DNA of 64,000 nucleotides, from contig NZ_CP126604.1 of the NCBI RefSeq assembly GCF_008364625.2, positions 930,001 to 994,000 on the forward strand, read 5' to 3'. The stretch's first letter is position 1; each line of letters opens with the position of its first letter. Below the pieces are notes generated by a model. That model saw only the letters and a list, made by a program, of their open reading frames with translations, had not been told where the DNA came from and made no database searches. The stretch comes from Enterobacter dykesii (lineage in GTDB: Bacteria; Pseudomonadota; Gammaproteobacteria; Enterobacterales; Enterobacteriaceae). Positions 10,832 through 20,684 of this stretch are shown in pieces. The translations under genes and the position numbers were made by a program.

Positions 10832-11521
10832 ATGGCGAGACGTATTCTGGTCGTAGAAGATGAAGCTCCAATTCGTGAAATGGTGTGCTTCGTGCTCGAG
10901 CAAAACGGCTTCCAGCCGGTTGAAGCGGAAGATTATGACAGCGCAGTGAACCAGCTGAATGAACCCTGGCCCGATCTGATTCTGCTGGACTGGATGTTGC
11001 CCGGCGGCTCCGGACTGCAGTTTATCAAACACCTGAAGCGTGAGGCGCTGACCCGCGACATCCCGGTTGTGATGCTCACGGCGCGCGGAGAAGAAGAGGA
11101 TCGCGTGCGCGGTCTGGAGACCGGCGCGGACGATTACATTACTAAACCGTTCTCCCCAAAAGAGCTGGTTGCCCGCATTAAAGCCGTGATGCGCCGTATT
11201 TCGCCGATGGCGGTGGAAGAGGTGATAGAGATGCAGGGGCTGAGCCTTGATCCCACCTCACACCGCGTGATGACCGGTGAAAATCCCCTCGACATGGGGC
11301 CTACCGAATTTAAACTACTGCACTTCTTTATGACCCACCCGGAACGCGTGTACAGCCGCGAGCAGTTGCTGAATAACGTCTGGGGAACTAACGTGTATGT
11401 CGAAGACCGGACGGTTGACGTACATATTCGCCGCCTGCGAAAAGCGCTGGAACTGAGCGGCCACGATCGCATGGTGCAGACGGTCCGCGGCACGGGTTAT
11501 CGTTTTTCTACCCGTTTCTGA
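10832..11521 (+). CDS. phoB: Phosphate response regulator PhoB
   Basis: PhoB activates the Pho regulon when phosphate is scarce. The receiver domain (about 1-120) has the phosphoacceptor Asp53 in LLDWMLPG and Lys105 in TKPF; the OmpR/PhoB winged-helix DNA-binding domain occupies about 130-229. Length (229) equals E. coli PhoB. It is followed 21 bases later by phoR and preceded by its own Pho box. Confidence 0.98.
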   Translation: MARRILVVEDEAPIREMVCFVLEQNGFQPVEAEDYDSAVNQLNEPWPDLILLDWMLPGGSGLQFIKHLKREALTRDIPVVMLTARGEEEDRVRGLETGADDYITKPFSPKELVARIKAVMRRISPMAVEEVIEMQGLSLDPTSHRVMTGENPLDMGPTEFKLLHFFMTHPERVYSREQLLNNVWGTNVYVEDRTVDVHIRRLRKALELSGHDRMVQTVRGTGYRFSTRF

Positions 11522-11542
11522 ACAATGACAGGAGTGTGACGC

Positions 11543-12838
11543 GTGCTGGAACGTCTGTCATGGAAAAGGCTCGTCTTTGAACTGATCTTATGCTGTATTC
11601 CGGCCTTCATTCTGGGGGCCTTTCTTGGACACCTGCCGTGGTTTCTGCTGGCGTCGGTCACCGGGCTGCTGATCTGGCATTTCTGGAACCTGCTGCGCCT
11701 CTCCTGGTGGCTGTGGGTTGACCGAAGTATGACGCCGCCGCCGGGAAGCGGCAGCTGGGAGCCGCTGCTGTACGGTCTGCATCAGATGCAGATGCGTAAT
11801 AAAAAGCGCCGCCGCGAGCTGGGGAGCCTGATTAAGCGTTTTCGCAGCGGCGCAGAGTCGCTGCCGGATGCCGTGATTCTGACGACCGAAGAAGGGACCA
11901 TCTTCTGGTGTAACGGCCTGGCGCAACAGCTGCTGGGCCTGCGCTGGCCCGACGACAATGGCCAGAATATCCTCAACCTTCTGCGCTATCCCGAGTTCAC
12001 GCTGTATCTGAAAAAGCGTGATTTTACCCGTCCGCACAATCTGAAGCTCAATAATGGTCGCCATCTGGAAATCCGCGTGATGCCCTACAGCGATAAGCAG
12101 TGGCTGATGGTGGCGCGCGATGTCACCCAGATGTACCAGTTGGAAGGGGCGCGTCGCAACTTCTTCGCCAACGTCAGCCACGAACTGCGAACCCCGCTAA
12201 CCGTGCTTCAGGGCTACCTGGAGATGATGCAGGAGCAAACGCTTGAAGGCGCGCCGCGTGAAAAAGCGCTGCACACCATGCGCGAGCAAACGCACCGGAT
12301 GGAAGGGCTGGTGAAGCAGCTGCTGACGCTCTCGAAGATTGAAGCGGCGCCAACGCTTGCGCTAAATGACACTATTGATGTCCCGATGATGCTGCGGGTC
12401 GTGGAGCGTGAAGCGCAGACGTTAAGCCACAAAAAGCATCACCTGACTTTTGAAGTCGACAACACGCTGAAGGTATTAGGCAGCGAAGATGAGCTGCGCA
12501 GCGCCATTTCCAACCTGGTGTATAACGCGGTGAATCATACGCCGGAGGGGACGGATATCGTGGTGCGCTGGCAGCATACCCAAACTGGGGCTGAGTTTAG
12601 CGTGGAAGACAACGGGCCGGGGATTGCGCCTGAGCATATTCCGCGTCTGACCGAGCGCTTTTACCGTGTGGATAAGGCGCGATCCCGGCAAACAGGCGGA
12701 AGCGGCCTGGGGCTGGCAATTGTGAAACACGCGGTCAATCACCATGAAAGCCGTCTCGATATTCAGAGTACGCTGGGTAAAGGAACCCGCTTCAGCTTCG
12801 TTATCCCGGAACGATTAATTGCCAAAAAGATCGCCTGA
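11543..12838 (+). CDS. phoR: Phosphate regulon sensor kinase PhoR
   Basis: PhoR phosphorylates PhoB in phosphate starvation and dephosphorylates it when phosphate is plentiful, through contact with the Pst transporter and PhoU. The 431-residue protein has two N-terminal membrane segments (about 10-55), a PAS domain (about 100-190), the H-box [10 protein letters not shown] with His213, and a HATPase domain with N-box and G motifs ([15 protein letters not shown]). It starts with GTG, as in E. coli, after a GGAGTG ribosome site. Confidence 0.98.
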   Translation: MLERLSWKRLVFELILCCIPAFILGAFLGHLPWFLLASVTGLLIWHFWNLLRLSWWLWVDRSMTPPPGSGSWEPLLYGLHQMQMRNKKRRRELGSLIKRFRSGAESLPDAVILTTEEGTIFWCNGLAQQLLGLRWPDDNGQNILNLLRYPEFTLYLKKRDFTRPHNLKLNNGRHLEIRVMPYSDKQWLMVARDVTQMYQLEGARRNFFANVSHELRTPLTVLQGYLEMMQEQTLEGAPREKALHTMREQTHRMEGLVKQLLTLSKIEAAPTLALNDTIDVPMMLRVVEREAQTLSHKKHHLTFEVDNTLKVLGSEDELRSAISNLVYNAVNHTPEGTDIVVRWQHTQTGAEFSVEDNGPGIAPEHIPRLTERFYRVDKARSRQTGGSGLGLAIVKHAVNHHESRLDIQSTLGKGTRFSFVIPERLIAKKIA

Positions 12839-12864
12839 CGGCAGGCGTGTCATTTTACCTTTCC

Positions 12865-12893
12865 ACGGGTCAGCGTCTGCTGGCCCGTTTGCT
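12865..12893 (+). terminator. phoBR terminator
   Basis: A ten-base stem, ACGGGTCAGC (12865-12874) with GCTGGCCCGT (12879-12888), with one G-T pair and a GTCT loop, followed by a T-rich tract. It lies 27 bases after the phoR stop. Confidence 0.8.
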
Positions 12894-13247
12894 TTGCAGC
12901 CAGGCGAAACGCGGATGAATTATATACGGCTGACGGTTTTTTGTTCGCATGATTAGCCATGGGTTTTTCTTATAAATAGCGTATTGTTCTGAGTCGTATT
13001 TTCATGCTGGCATATTGTTCTGGTTTTACGATCCCACCTTGCCTTTAAACGTTATAAGCGTTTAAATTGCGCCCCAGATACTGTCAGACCGACTGTATTT
13101 GCGTGGTAAATCGAAAAACTATTCTTCTCCACGCCAGGACGGGAGCATTTCCCGCTGAAATTGAGCAAATTTTCGGCTGTATCGTCCCGTCAGGGATATC
13201 GAAAATCTCAATGTTTTCAACACCACATCCACAGGCAGTAAGGTTTT
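12894..13247 (+). promoter_or_regulatory. brnQ upstream region with inverted repeat
   Basis: About 350 bases without a convincing gene. The notable element is a perfect 8-base inverted repeat, TTTAAACG (13044-13051) and CGTTTAAA (13059-13066), with a seven-base spacer. A weaker GGGA/TCCC hairpin lies near 13140-13155. The region must contain the brnQ promoter and probably a long leader. A 68-codon frame at 13067-13273 overlaps the brnQ start and looks spurious. Confidence 0.5.
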
Positions 13248-14567
13248 ATGACCCATCACTTAAAATCGCGTGACATCATCGCGCTGGGCTTTATGACATT
13301 TGCGCTGTTCGTTGGCGCAGGCAACATCATTTTCCCTCCAATGGTTGGCCTACAGGCGGGTGAACACGTCTGGACCGCCGCGTTTGGTTTCCTGATTACT
13401 GCCGTGGGTCTGCCGGTTCTGACCGTCGTCGCGCTCGCGAAAGTCGGCGGCGGTGTGGATAGCCTCAGCACCCCGATTGGCAAAGTGGCGGGCGTTCTGC
13501 TGGCAACCGTCTGCTATCTGGCCGTGGGGCCGCTGTTTGCCACCCCGCGTACCGCGACCGTTTCCTTCGAAGTGGGGATTGCTCCCCTGACCGGTGACGG
13601 TGCGATGCCGCTGTTCATCTACAGTCTGATCTACTTCGCGATCGTGATTCTGGTTTCCCTCTATCCGGGCAAGCTGCTGGATACCGTGGGTAACTTCCTG
13701 GCTCCGCTGAAAATTGTGGCGCTGATTGTCCTGGCGGTTGCGGCCATCGTCTGGCCAGCGGGCCCGATTAGCGACGCGATGGACGCCTATAAAAACGCCG
13801 CGTTCTCTAACGGCTTTGTGAACGGCTACCTGACGATGGATACGCTGGGCGCGATGGTGTTTGGTATCGTTATCGTTAACGCCGCGCGTTCCCGCGGTGT
13901 GACCGAAGCGCGTCTGCTGACCCGCTACACCATCTGGGCTGGCCTGATGGCCGGCGTGGGGCTGACGCTGCTGTATCTGGCGCTGTTCCGTCTGGGGTCC
14001 GATAGCGCCATGCTGGTTGAGCAGAACGCCAACGGTGCGGCTATCCTGCACGCCTACGTTCAGCACACCTTCGGCGGTGCGGGCAGTATGCTGCTGGCAG
14101 CGCTCATCTTCCTGGCCTGTCTGGTCACCGCGGTTGGCCTGACCTGCGCCTGCGCAGAGTTCTTTGCGCAGTATCTGCCGCTTTCTTACCGCACCCTGGT
14201 GTTTATCCTCGGTATCTTCTCCATGGCAGTGTCCAACCTCGGTCTGAGCCACCTGATTCAGGTCTCTATTCCGGTGCTGACGGCAATTTACCCGCCGTGT
14301 ATCGTGCTGGTGGTGCTGAGCTTTACTCGCCCGTGGTGGAACAACTCTTCACGAATTATTGCGCCAGCCATGTTTATCAGCCTGATTTTTGGTATCCTTG
14401 ACGGGATTAAAGCATCAGCTTTCGCGCACATACTGCCGGCATGGACACAGCGTCTGCCGCTGTCCGAGCAGGGTCTGGCCTGGTTGATGCCTACCGTTGT
14501 TGCACTGGTTCTGGCGATTATCTGGGACCGTGCTGCAGGGCGTCAGGTCGCATCGAACGCTCATTAA
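13248..14567 (+). CDS. brnQ: Branched-chain amino acid transporter BrnQ
   Basis: BrnQ is the LIV-II system, an ion-coupled inner-membrane carrier for leucine, isoleucine and valine. The 439-residue protein is hydrophobic throughout with about 12 membrane segments and the family's N-terminal [12 protein letters not shown] motif. The length matches E. coli BrnQ. It is transcribed alone; a strong terminator follows before proY. Confidence 0.96.
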   Translation: MTHHLKSRDIIALGFMTFALFVGAGNIIFPPMVGLQAGEHVWTAAFGFLITAVGLPVLTVVALAKVGGGVDSLSTPIGKVAGVLLATVCYLAVGPLFATPRTATVSFEVGIAPLTGDGAMPLFIYSLIYFAIVILVSLYPGKLLDTVGNFLAPLKIVALIVLAVAAIVWPAGPISDAMDAYKNAAFSNGFVNGYLTMDTLGAMVFGIVIVNAARSRGVTEARLLTRYTIWAGLMAGVGLTLLYLALFRLGSDSAMLVEQNANGAAILHAYVQHTFGGAGSMLLAALIFLACLVTAVGLTCACAEFFAQYLPLSYRTLVFILGIFSMAVSNLGLSHLIQVSIPVLTAIYPPCIVLVVLSFTRPWWNNSSRIIAPAMFISLIFGILDGIKASAFAHILPAWTQRLPLSEQGLAWLMPTVVALVLAIIWDRAAGRQVASNAH

Positions 14568-14587
14568 TCAACGGCAACAAACTGTTT

Positions 14588-14620
14588 AACCACGGGGCTT
14601 AAGGCCCCGTGGTTTTTTGT
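14588..14620 (+). terminator. brnQ terminator
   Basis: AACCACGGGG (14588-14597) pairs with CCCCGTGGTT (14605-14614) and is followed by a T-run: a strong intrinsic terminator. Confidence 0.92.
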
Positions 14621-14648
14621 TTTTTTCGTGTTGAATGGCAAGATTTAA

Positions 14649-16022
14649 ATGGAAAGCACTAACAAACTTAAACGTGGATTGAGCACGCGCCACATCCGCT
14701 TTATGGCGCTGGGCTCGGCTATCGGCACCGGTCTTTTTTATGGCTCGGCAGATGCCATCAAAATGGCCGGTCCCAGCGTTTTGCTGGCGTACATCATCGG
14801 CGGCGTGGCGGCGTATATCATCATGCGCGCCCTCGGCGAAATGTCGGTTCACAACCCGTCCGCCAGCTCTTTCTCCCGCTATGCGCAGGAAAACCTCGGC
14901 CCGCTGGCCGGGTTTATCACCGGCTGGACCTACTGCTTCGAAATCCTGATTGTGGCGATTGCCGACGTGACGGCGTTTGGCATCTATATGGGCGTCTGGT
15001 TCCCGGCGGTACCGCACTGGATTTGGGTCCTGAGCGTGGTGCTAATAATCTGTGCCGTCAACCTGATGAGCGTGAAGGTGTTTGGCGAGCTGGAGTTCTG
15101 GTTCTCCTTCTTCAAGGTCGCCACCATCATCATCATGATTGTGGCCGGTTTCGGCATCATCATCTGGGGAATCGGTAACGGCGGGCAGCCGACCGGGATC
15201 CATAACCTCTGGAGCAACGGTGGCTTCTTCAGCAACGGCTGGCTCGGGATGGTGATGTCGCTGCAGATGGTGATGTTCGCCTACGGCGGCATCGAGATTA
15301 TCGGTATTACCGCCGGGGAAGCGAAAGATCCGGAGAAATCCATTCCGCGCGCCATCAACTCTGTGCCGATGCGTATTCTGGTGTTCTACGTGGGTACGCT
15401 TTTCGTGATTATGTCTATCTACCCGTGGAATCAGGTCGGCACCAACGGTAGCCCGTTTGTTCTGACCTTCCAGCATATGGGGATTGCCTTTGCGGCCAGC
15501 ATTCTGAACTTTGTGGTGCTCACCGCGTCGCTTTCCGCGATCAATAGTGACGTCTTTGGCGTGGGCCGTATGCTGCACGGCATGGCGGAGCAGGGCAGTG
15601 CGCCGAAGGTGTTTGCCAAAACCTCACGCCGCGGCACGCCGTGGGTAACCGTTGTGGTGATGACCGTAGCGCTGCTGTTCTCGGTTTACCTGAACTACAT
15701 CATGCCGGAGAACGTCTTCCTGGTGATCGCATCGCTGGCGACCTTCGCGACGGTGTGGGTGTGGATTATGATCCTGCTGTCGCAGATTGCGTTCCGCCGC
15801 CGTCTGTCGCCGGATGAGGCGAAAGCGCTGAAGTTCAAAGTACCTGGCGGGGTGGCAACCACCGTCGTCGGGCTGATATTCCTGGTGTTTATCATTGGCC
15901 TGATTGGCTACCATCCGGATACCCGCATTTCCCTGTACGTGGGCTGCGCGTGGATCGTCCTGCTGCTGGTGGGCTGGGTGTTTAAATGCCGCCGTGACCG
16001 TCAGCTGGCGGAAGCGCAGTAA
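14649..16022 (+). CDS. proY: Proline-specific permease ProY
   Basis: An APC-family inner-membrane amino acid permease of 457 residues with about 12 membrane segments. The first segment carries the APC substrate-binding loop [12 protein letters not shown]. coli and Salmonella ProY is a cryptic proline transporter expressed poorly unless mutated; whether it is active here cannot be read from the sequence. Position between brnQ and malZ is conserved. Confidence 0.94.
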   Translation: MESTNKLKRGLSTRHIRFMALGSAIGTGLFYGSADAIKMAGPSVLLAYIIGGVAAYIIMRALGEMSVHNPSASSFSRYAQENLGPLAGFITGWTYCFEILIVAIADVTAFGIYMGVWFPAVPHWIWVLSVVLIICAVNLMSVKVFGELEFWFSFFKVATIIIMIVAGFGIIIWGIGNGGQPTGIHNLWSNGGFFSNGWLGMVMSLQMVMFAYGGIEIIGITAGEAKDPEKSIPRAINSVPMRILVFYVGTLFVIMSIYPWNQVGTNGSPFVLTFQHMGIAFAASILNFVVLTASLSAINSDVFGVGRMLHGMAEQGSAPKVFAKTSRRGTPWVTVVVMTVALLFSVYLNYIMPENVFLVIASLATFATVWVWIMILLSQIAFRRRLSPDEAKALKFKVPGGVATTVVGLIFLVFIIGLIGYHPDTRISLYVGCAWIVLLLVGWVFKCRRDRQLAEAQ

Positions 16023-16032
16023 TATTTTTATT

Positions 16033-16060
16033 CCCTCTCCCTGTGGGAGAGGGGATTTTT
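16033..16060 (+). terminator. Half copy of dispersed repeat acting as proY terminator
   Basis: CCCTCTCCC / GGGAGAGGG stem with a short loop, followed by GATTTTT. It is the palindromic part of the dispersed repeat seen at 6254, 30242 and 41527, here without its GGTGAGGGC tail, and the T-run makes it a likely terminator for proY. MalT boxes begin immediately downstream. Confidence 0.7.
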
Positions 16061-16061
16061 G

Positions 16062-16084
16062 CCTCATCCTCCTTTCTCCTCCCC
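16062..16084 (-). promoter_or_regulatory. Two MalT boxes upstream of malZ
   Basis: Read on the minus strand, GAGGATGAGG (16062-16071) and GGGGAGGAGA (16075-16084) each match the MalT box consensus GGGGA(T/G)GAGG at nine of ten positions. The starts are 13 bases apart in the same orientation. MalT activates E. coli malZ, so they are almost certainly its activator sites. A possible -10, TATCCT, lies at 16108-16113. Confidence 0.8.
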
Positions 16085-16162
16085 CAATAATCCCGAACGT
16101 GATGAGCTATCCTTAACCACCCTGTGGCAAGGTGACGTCAATTTCATCAGAGGGGATTCGTG

Positions 16163-17980
16163 ATGTTAAACGCCTGGCACCTTCCGGTTGCCCCATTTGT
16201 TAAGCAAAACAAAGACAACCTTGTGATTACGCTCTGGCTGGCGGGGGAAAATCAGCCTGAACGCGTGACGCTCCGCGCCGAAATAGATAACGAAGAGACC
16301 GGGTTGAAAATGCACAAGCTGCGCAGCCAGCCGCAGCCTGGGATCACGGCGTGGCGGGCGAATATCGACCTGAGCAGCGGGCAGCCGCGCCGCCGTTATA
16401 GCTTTAAGCTTTTGTGGAATAACCGCCAGCTGTGGTTTACCCCGCAGGGGTTTAGCCGTTTCCCGCCTGCACGGCTGGAGCAGTTTGCGGTCGATTACCC
16501 GGATAGCGGCCCGCAGTGGGTTAACGATCAGGTGTTTTACCAGATTTTCCCGGACCGTTTTGCGCGCAGCGAAAAACGCACTGCCGACCAGGATAAGATC
16601 TATCACCACCATGCGGCGGGCCACGACATTATCCTGAAAGCGTGGGATGAGCCGTTAACCGCACAGGCGGGCGGCTCGACGTTTTACGGCGGCGATCTCG
16701 ACGGCATCAGCGAAAAGCTACCGTACCTGAAAAAGCTCGGCGTGACGGCGCTGTACCTCAACCCGGTGTTTAAAGCCCCGAGCGTGCACAAATACGATAC
16801 AGAGGATTATCGCCACGTTGACGAACAGTTTGGCGGTGACGAGGCGCTGCTGCGCCTGCGCAAGAACACCCAAAACGAAAGCATGCGCCTGATTCTGGAC
16901 GGCGTGTTCAACCACAGCGGAGATTCGCACGCCTGGTTTGACCGCCATAACCAGTCGATGGGCGGGGCATGTCATAACCCGGAGTCGCCGCAGCGCGACT
17001 GGTACAGCTTTAACGAGGAGGGCCGCGCGCTGGACTGGCTGGGTTACGCCAGCCTGCCGAAGCTGGATTTCCAGTCGCCAACGCTCGTGAATGAAATCTA
17101 CGGCGGTGAAGACAGCATCGTCCGTCACTGGCTAAAGGCGCCGTGGAATATGGACGGCTGGCGGCTGGACGTGGTGCATATGCTCGGCGAAGCGGGCGGG
17201 GCGCGGAATAACCTTCAGCACGTCGCCGGGATTACGCGTTCGGCGAAAGTGGCCCAGCCGGAGGCGTTCGTCTTTGGCGAGCACTTCGGCGACGCGCGCC
17301 AGTGGCTGCAGAACGATGCGGAAGATGCGGCGATGAACTATCGCGGCTTTACCTTCCCGCTGTGGGGATTCCTCGCTAACACCGATATTTCCTACGACCC
17401 GAATCATATCGACGCTGAAACCTGCATGGCGTGGATGGAGAACTATCGCGCCGGCCTGTCCCATCAGCAGCAGCTGCGGATGTTCAACCAGCTCGATAGC
17501 CACGATACCGCCCGCTTTAAATCCCTGCTCGGCAAGGATGTGGCGCGTCTGCCGCTGGCGGTGACCTGGCTCTTCACCTGGCCGGGCGTGCCGTGCATCT
17601 ATTATGGTGACGAAGTGGGGCTGGACGGCAACAACGATCCGTTCTGCCGCAAAACCTTCCCGTGGGAGCCAGAGAAGCAGGACAAGGTGCTGTTCAGCCT
17701 GTATCAGCGGCTGGCGAGGCTGCGTAAGCAGAGTCTCGCCCTGCGCTACGGCGGCTGCCAGGTGGTATACGGCCACGATAACGTGGTGGTGTTTGCTCGC
17801 GTCTATAACCAGCAGCGCGTGCTGGTGGCGATCAACCGGGGCGAGGCCTGCGAAGTGGTGCTGGATGATTCACCGCTGCTGAAGGTGGCGGCGTGGAAGA
17901 ATAAAGAGGGCAAGGCGACGATACAGGACGGCGTGCTGGCGCTGCCTGCGGTATCCGCGACGATCTGGTTCGGCAGCTAA
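16163..17980 (+). CDS. malZ: Maltodextrin glucosidase MalZ
   Basis: MalZ removes glucose from the reducing end of maltotriose and longer maltodextrins in the cytosol. The 605-residue GH13 protein has an N-terminal beta domain (about 1-115), then the catalytic barrel with [10 protein letters not shown], the nucleophile region [10 protein letters not shown], the acid/base region VFGEHFGD and the LDSHDT motif. The ATG at 16163 is chosen over the GTG one codon earlier because of its spacing from GAGGGG. MalT boxes upstream tie it to the maltose regulon. Confidence 0.97.
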   Translation: MLNAWHLPVAPFVKQNKDNLVITLWLAGENQPERVTLRAEIDNEETGLKMHKLRSQPQPGITAWRANIDLSSGQPRRRYSFKLLWNNRQLWFTPQGFSRFPPARLEQFAVDYPDSGPQWVNDQVFYQIFPDRFARSEKRTADQDKIYHHHAAGHDIILKAWDEPLTAQAGGSTFYGGDLDGISEKLPYLKKLGVTALYLNPVFKAPSVHKYDTEDYRHVDEQFGGDEALLRLRKNTQNESMRLILDGVFNHSGDSHAWFDRHNQSMGGACHNPESPQRDWYSFNEEGRALDWLGYASLPKLDFQSPTLVNEIYGGEDSIVRHWLKAPWNMDGWRLDVVHMLGEAGGARNNLQHVAGITRSAKVAQPEAFVFGEHFGDARQWLQNDAEDAAMNYRGFTFPLWGFLANTDISYDPNHIDAETCMAWMENYRAGLSHQQQLRMFNQLDSHDTARFKSLLGKDVARLPLAVTWLFTWPGVPCIYYGDEVGLDGNNDPFCRKTFPWEPEKQDKVLFSLYQRLARLRKQSLALRYGGCQVVYGHDNVVVFARVYNQQRVLVAINRGEACEVVLDDSPLLKVAAWKNKEGKATIQDGVLALPAVSATIWFGS

Positions 17981-18068
17981 GACCTGCTAATGTTTACACC
18001 TTTTAAGATGGCGTAAATGCAACTATTTGTGTCAATCTTAACAGATCGTTTACGGTGAAGGTGGAAAC

Positions 18069-20684
18069 ATGGACGAGCTTTACATCCTTGGCTGTTTGTT
18101 CCTGGTATTTGCGCTGGTGGTTGCGCCCGTGCTTGCGGTTATTGGCTTTAATCGAAGTACGGCGGCGCGACAGGAGATCGCCCTGCTGCGACAGCGCATT
18201 GAGGCGCTTGAGCAGCGCGGCGTGCCTGAAAGCGCGCCGGAGCCGATGCAGCCTACCGCGCCAGTGGCTGTGACCGCGCCGGCGGTAGAGGACGCTCCCG
18301 CGCCTGTCGACCCCTGGCGTTCCGATACTCCCGCAGCCGGGGCAGAACCCGCCCCGGCCCCGGCGCCTGCGGCAAAACAGCCTTCTGCCTTTGGCGGCAT
18401 GCTGACGTCGCTGGTGCGCTGGTTTATGCAGGGTAATCCGCTGGCGAAGCTGGGCATCCTGCTGCTCTTCCTTGGTCTTTCATTCCTGCTGCGCTATACC
18501 GTCGAACATTCCCTGTTCCCGCTTGAGCTGCGCCTCGTGGCAACGGCGCTGTTTGCCATCGTTCTGCTGGCGGTGGGGTGGCGGCTGCGGCACAGGCAGC
18601 GCGTCTATGCGCTGATCCTCCAGGGCGGGGCGACCGGCGTGCTCTACCTGACGGTGTTTGGCGCGTTTCGGCTCTGGCAAATGCTGCCGATGACGCTGGC
18701 CTTTGCGCTGCTGGTGGTGATATGCGCGGCGAGCGTCGGGCTGGCGGTGCTGCAGAAGGCGCTGAGCCTTGCCATGCTGGCGAGCCTCGGCGGGTATCTT
18801 GCGCCGCTGCTGTTGTCTACCGGGGGCGGCAGCTTTGTCGCGCTGTTCTCTTTCTATCTCCTGCTTTCCATCGGCATTCTCGTTATCAGTATCTGGCAGC
18901 ACTGGCGCGAGCTGAATCTGCTCGGGCTGCTGTTTACGTTCGGCGTGGGCGGCCTGTGGGGGCTGAGTGACTACCAGCCTGAAGATTATTGGGTCTGCCA
19001 GCTGTTCCTGATTGCCAATACGCTGATATTCGGCGTCCTGAGCGTGGCGCTGTCGCTGCGGGCGCAGGAGAAAGGGAAGCAAATTATTGACGGCGTGCTG
19101 CTGTTTGCCCCGCCGCTGGTTGGTTTTGGAATGCAGTACGGCATGACCCGGCACTGGGAATATGGCCCGGCCCTGAGTGCGCTGGGATACGGCGCATTTT
19201 ATCTTACCCTCGCGTTCCTCGCGCTACGTCGCTATCCCTCCCTCGGACGACCGCTGGTCATGGCGGCGCTGGCCATCGGCGGCGGGTTCGCGACGCTCGC
19301 CATTCCGCTGGCGCTGTCGGCGCGCTGGACGGCGATGGCCTGGGCGCTGGAAGGGCTGGGTATCCTCTGGCTGGGCGTGCAGCAGAACCAGCGTCGCATG
19401 AGCTATAGCGGGACGGCGCTGCTGGTGCTGGCGCTCGGCAGCGCGCTGTGGGCGCAAACGAATGGCGTTACGTCCCTGAGCCTGCTCCTTATCTTCGCCA
19501 TCCTTAGCCTTTGCTGGCTGGCTGCGGCCTGGCTGTGGCGGACTCTCTATCTGCCGGTCAGCTGGGCGCTGCTGGCAGGCGGGCTGCTGTTCTGGCTCGT
19601 AGCGCTATTGGGCGCGTCGCGGATGGTGCTGAAGCACGAATTGCCGATTCTCGCAGGCGTGCTGGCGCTGACGGCGGCGTCGGCCTGGGGCTGGCGGCAG
19701 GCGGCTGCTCGTCTGGCGTGGCGGGAGCTGGATGTCAGTAAATGGCTGCTGTGGCCGGTTATGCTGCTGATGGTGGGGTATCAGCTCTGGCACCAGCAGA
19801 TCGTTGCCGCCGGCTGGTCAAATCTCGCCTGGTGCGTTGCGCTTCCTGCCGCGCTGATGCTGCTGCGGCGCGACGGTGAAAGACTCCTGCCGCGCATCGC
19901 GATGGGGCTGCATCTGTCGCTGTTCTGGATGATTTTGCTGGCGCTGGCCGCCGAGCTTTACTGGTTTGCCCGGTCGTTGCCGTGGGGCATGGCGGCCTGG
20001 GGCAGCGGAGTAGCGATGGCCGCAGGCGGCGGGGTGATTATGGCGCTTTCTGCAGCCGTACGGCGTCGCGTTTGGCCGTTCCGGGAGTGGCCTGCGCTCT
20101 ACGCCTGCCTGGCGCCGATCCCTGCCGTCGTGGCGCTGCTGATATTGCTGGTGGTGACCAATTTCCAGGACGGCGTGGTCTATCGTCAGACCTGGCTGCC
20201 GTTGGTAAACCCGCTTGAGGAAGGCGCGGCGTTCGCGCTGCTGGGGCTGGTGGTCTTTTATCGGGCGGTAGATCGCTACTATCCGGCATGGCTTGCGCAA
20301 GCGCGTCCGTGGCCCGCCGTCGCGATTATGGCGTTTGGCTTCTGGTGGCTAAACGGTGCGCTGATGCGCGCCCTGGCCTGGTACGGCGACGTAGCCTGGA
20401 ATATGGCATCGCTGTGGGATTCGCGGCTTATCCAGACCAGTTTTGCCCTGTTCTGGATGCTGAGCGCGCTGGTGGTCATGATCCATGCCACCCGTCGGGC
20501 TTCCCGGCAGGAGTGGCTCTGCGGTGCCGCGCTGCTGGGTGTGGTGATGGCTAAACTGATGCTGGTGGACAGCGCGGGCGGAGGCGGTTTGTCGCGCGCG
20601 GTGGCGTTTATCGGCGTGGCGATACTGGTTCTGATCGTGGGGTATTTCTCACCGCTACCGCCCAAAACAGGAGATGAAAAATGA
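18069..20684 (+). CDS. DUF2339 multi-pass membrane protein
   Basis: An 871-residue inner-membrane protein of unknown function. A first membrane segment (about 4-27) is followed by a short coiled coil (about 30-50), a Pro/Ala-rich linker (about 51-105) and then a long series of membrane segments, more than twenty by eye, to the C-terminus. Family signatures are GNPLAKLGILLLFLGLSF from about 122, GGYLAPLLLSTGGG, and a late SRAVAFIGVAI...GYFSPLPP. Its stop overlaps the next gene by four bases (ATGA), so the two are translated together. E. coli K-12 has no such gene at this place. Confidence 0.85.
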   Translation: MDELYILGCLFLVFALVVAPVLAVIGFNRSTAARQEIALLRQRIEALEQRGVPESAPEPMQPTAPVAVTAPAVEDAPAPVDPWRSDTPAAGAEPAPAPAPAAKQPSAFGGMLTSLVRWFMQGNPLAKLGILLLFLGLSFLLRYTVEHSLFPLELRLVATALFAIVLLAVGWRLRHRQRVYALILQGGATGVLYLTVFGAFRLWQMLPMTLAFALLVVICAASVGLAVLQKALSLAMLASLGGYLAPLLLSTGGGSFVALFSFYLLLSIGILVISIWQHWRELNLLGLLFTFGVGGLWGLSDYQPEDYWVCQLFLIANTLIFGVLSVALSLRAQEKGKQIIDGVLLFAPPLVGFGMQYGMTRHWEYGPALSALGYGAFYLTLAFLALRRYPSLGRPLVMAALAIGGGFATLAIPLALSARWTAMAWALEGLGILWLGVQQNQRRMSYSGTALLVLALGSALWAQTNGVTSLSLLLIFAILSLCWLAAAWLWRTLYLPVSWALLAGGLLFWLVALLGASRMVLKHELPILAGVLALTAASAWGWRQAAARLAWRELDVSKWLLWPVMLLMVGYQLWHQQIVAAGWSNLAWCVALPAALMLLRRDGERLLPRIAMGLHLSLFWMILLALAAELYWFARSLPWGMAAWGSGVAMAAGGGVIMALSAAVRRRVWPFREWPALYACLAPIPAVVALLILLVVTNFQDGVVYRQTWLPLVNPLEEGAAFALLGLVVFYRAVDRYYPAWLAQARPWPAVAIMAFGFWWLNGALMRALAWYGDVAWNMASLWDSRLIQTSFALFWMLSALVVMIHATRRASRQEWLCGAALLGVVMAKLMLVDSAGGGGLSRAVAFIGVAILVLIVGYFSPLPPKTGDEK

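Noticed and set aside
13067..13273. 68-codon frame before brnQ, a possible leader peptide
   Set aside because: Overlaps the brnQ start, has no clear ribosome site and no run of branched-chain codons that would support attenuation.
13350..14252. 300-codon frame opposite brnQ
   Set aside because: Gln/His/Arg-rich antisense of a membrane protein gene; no match.
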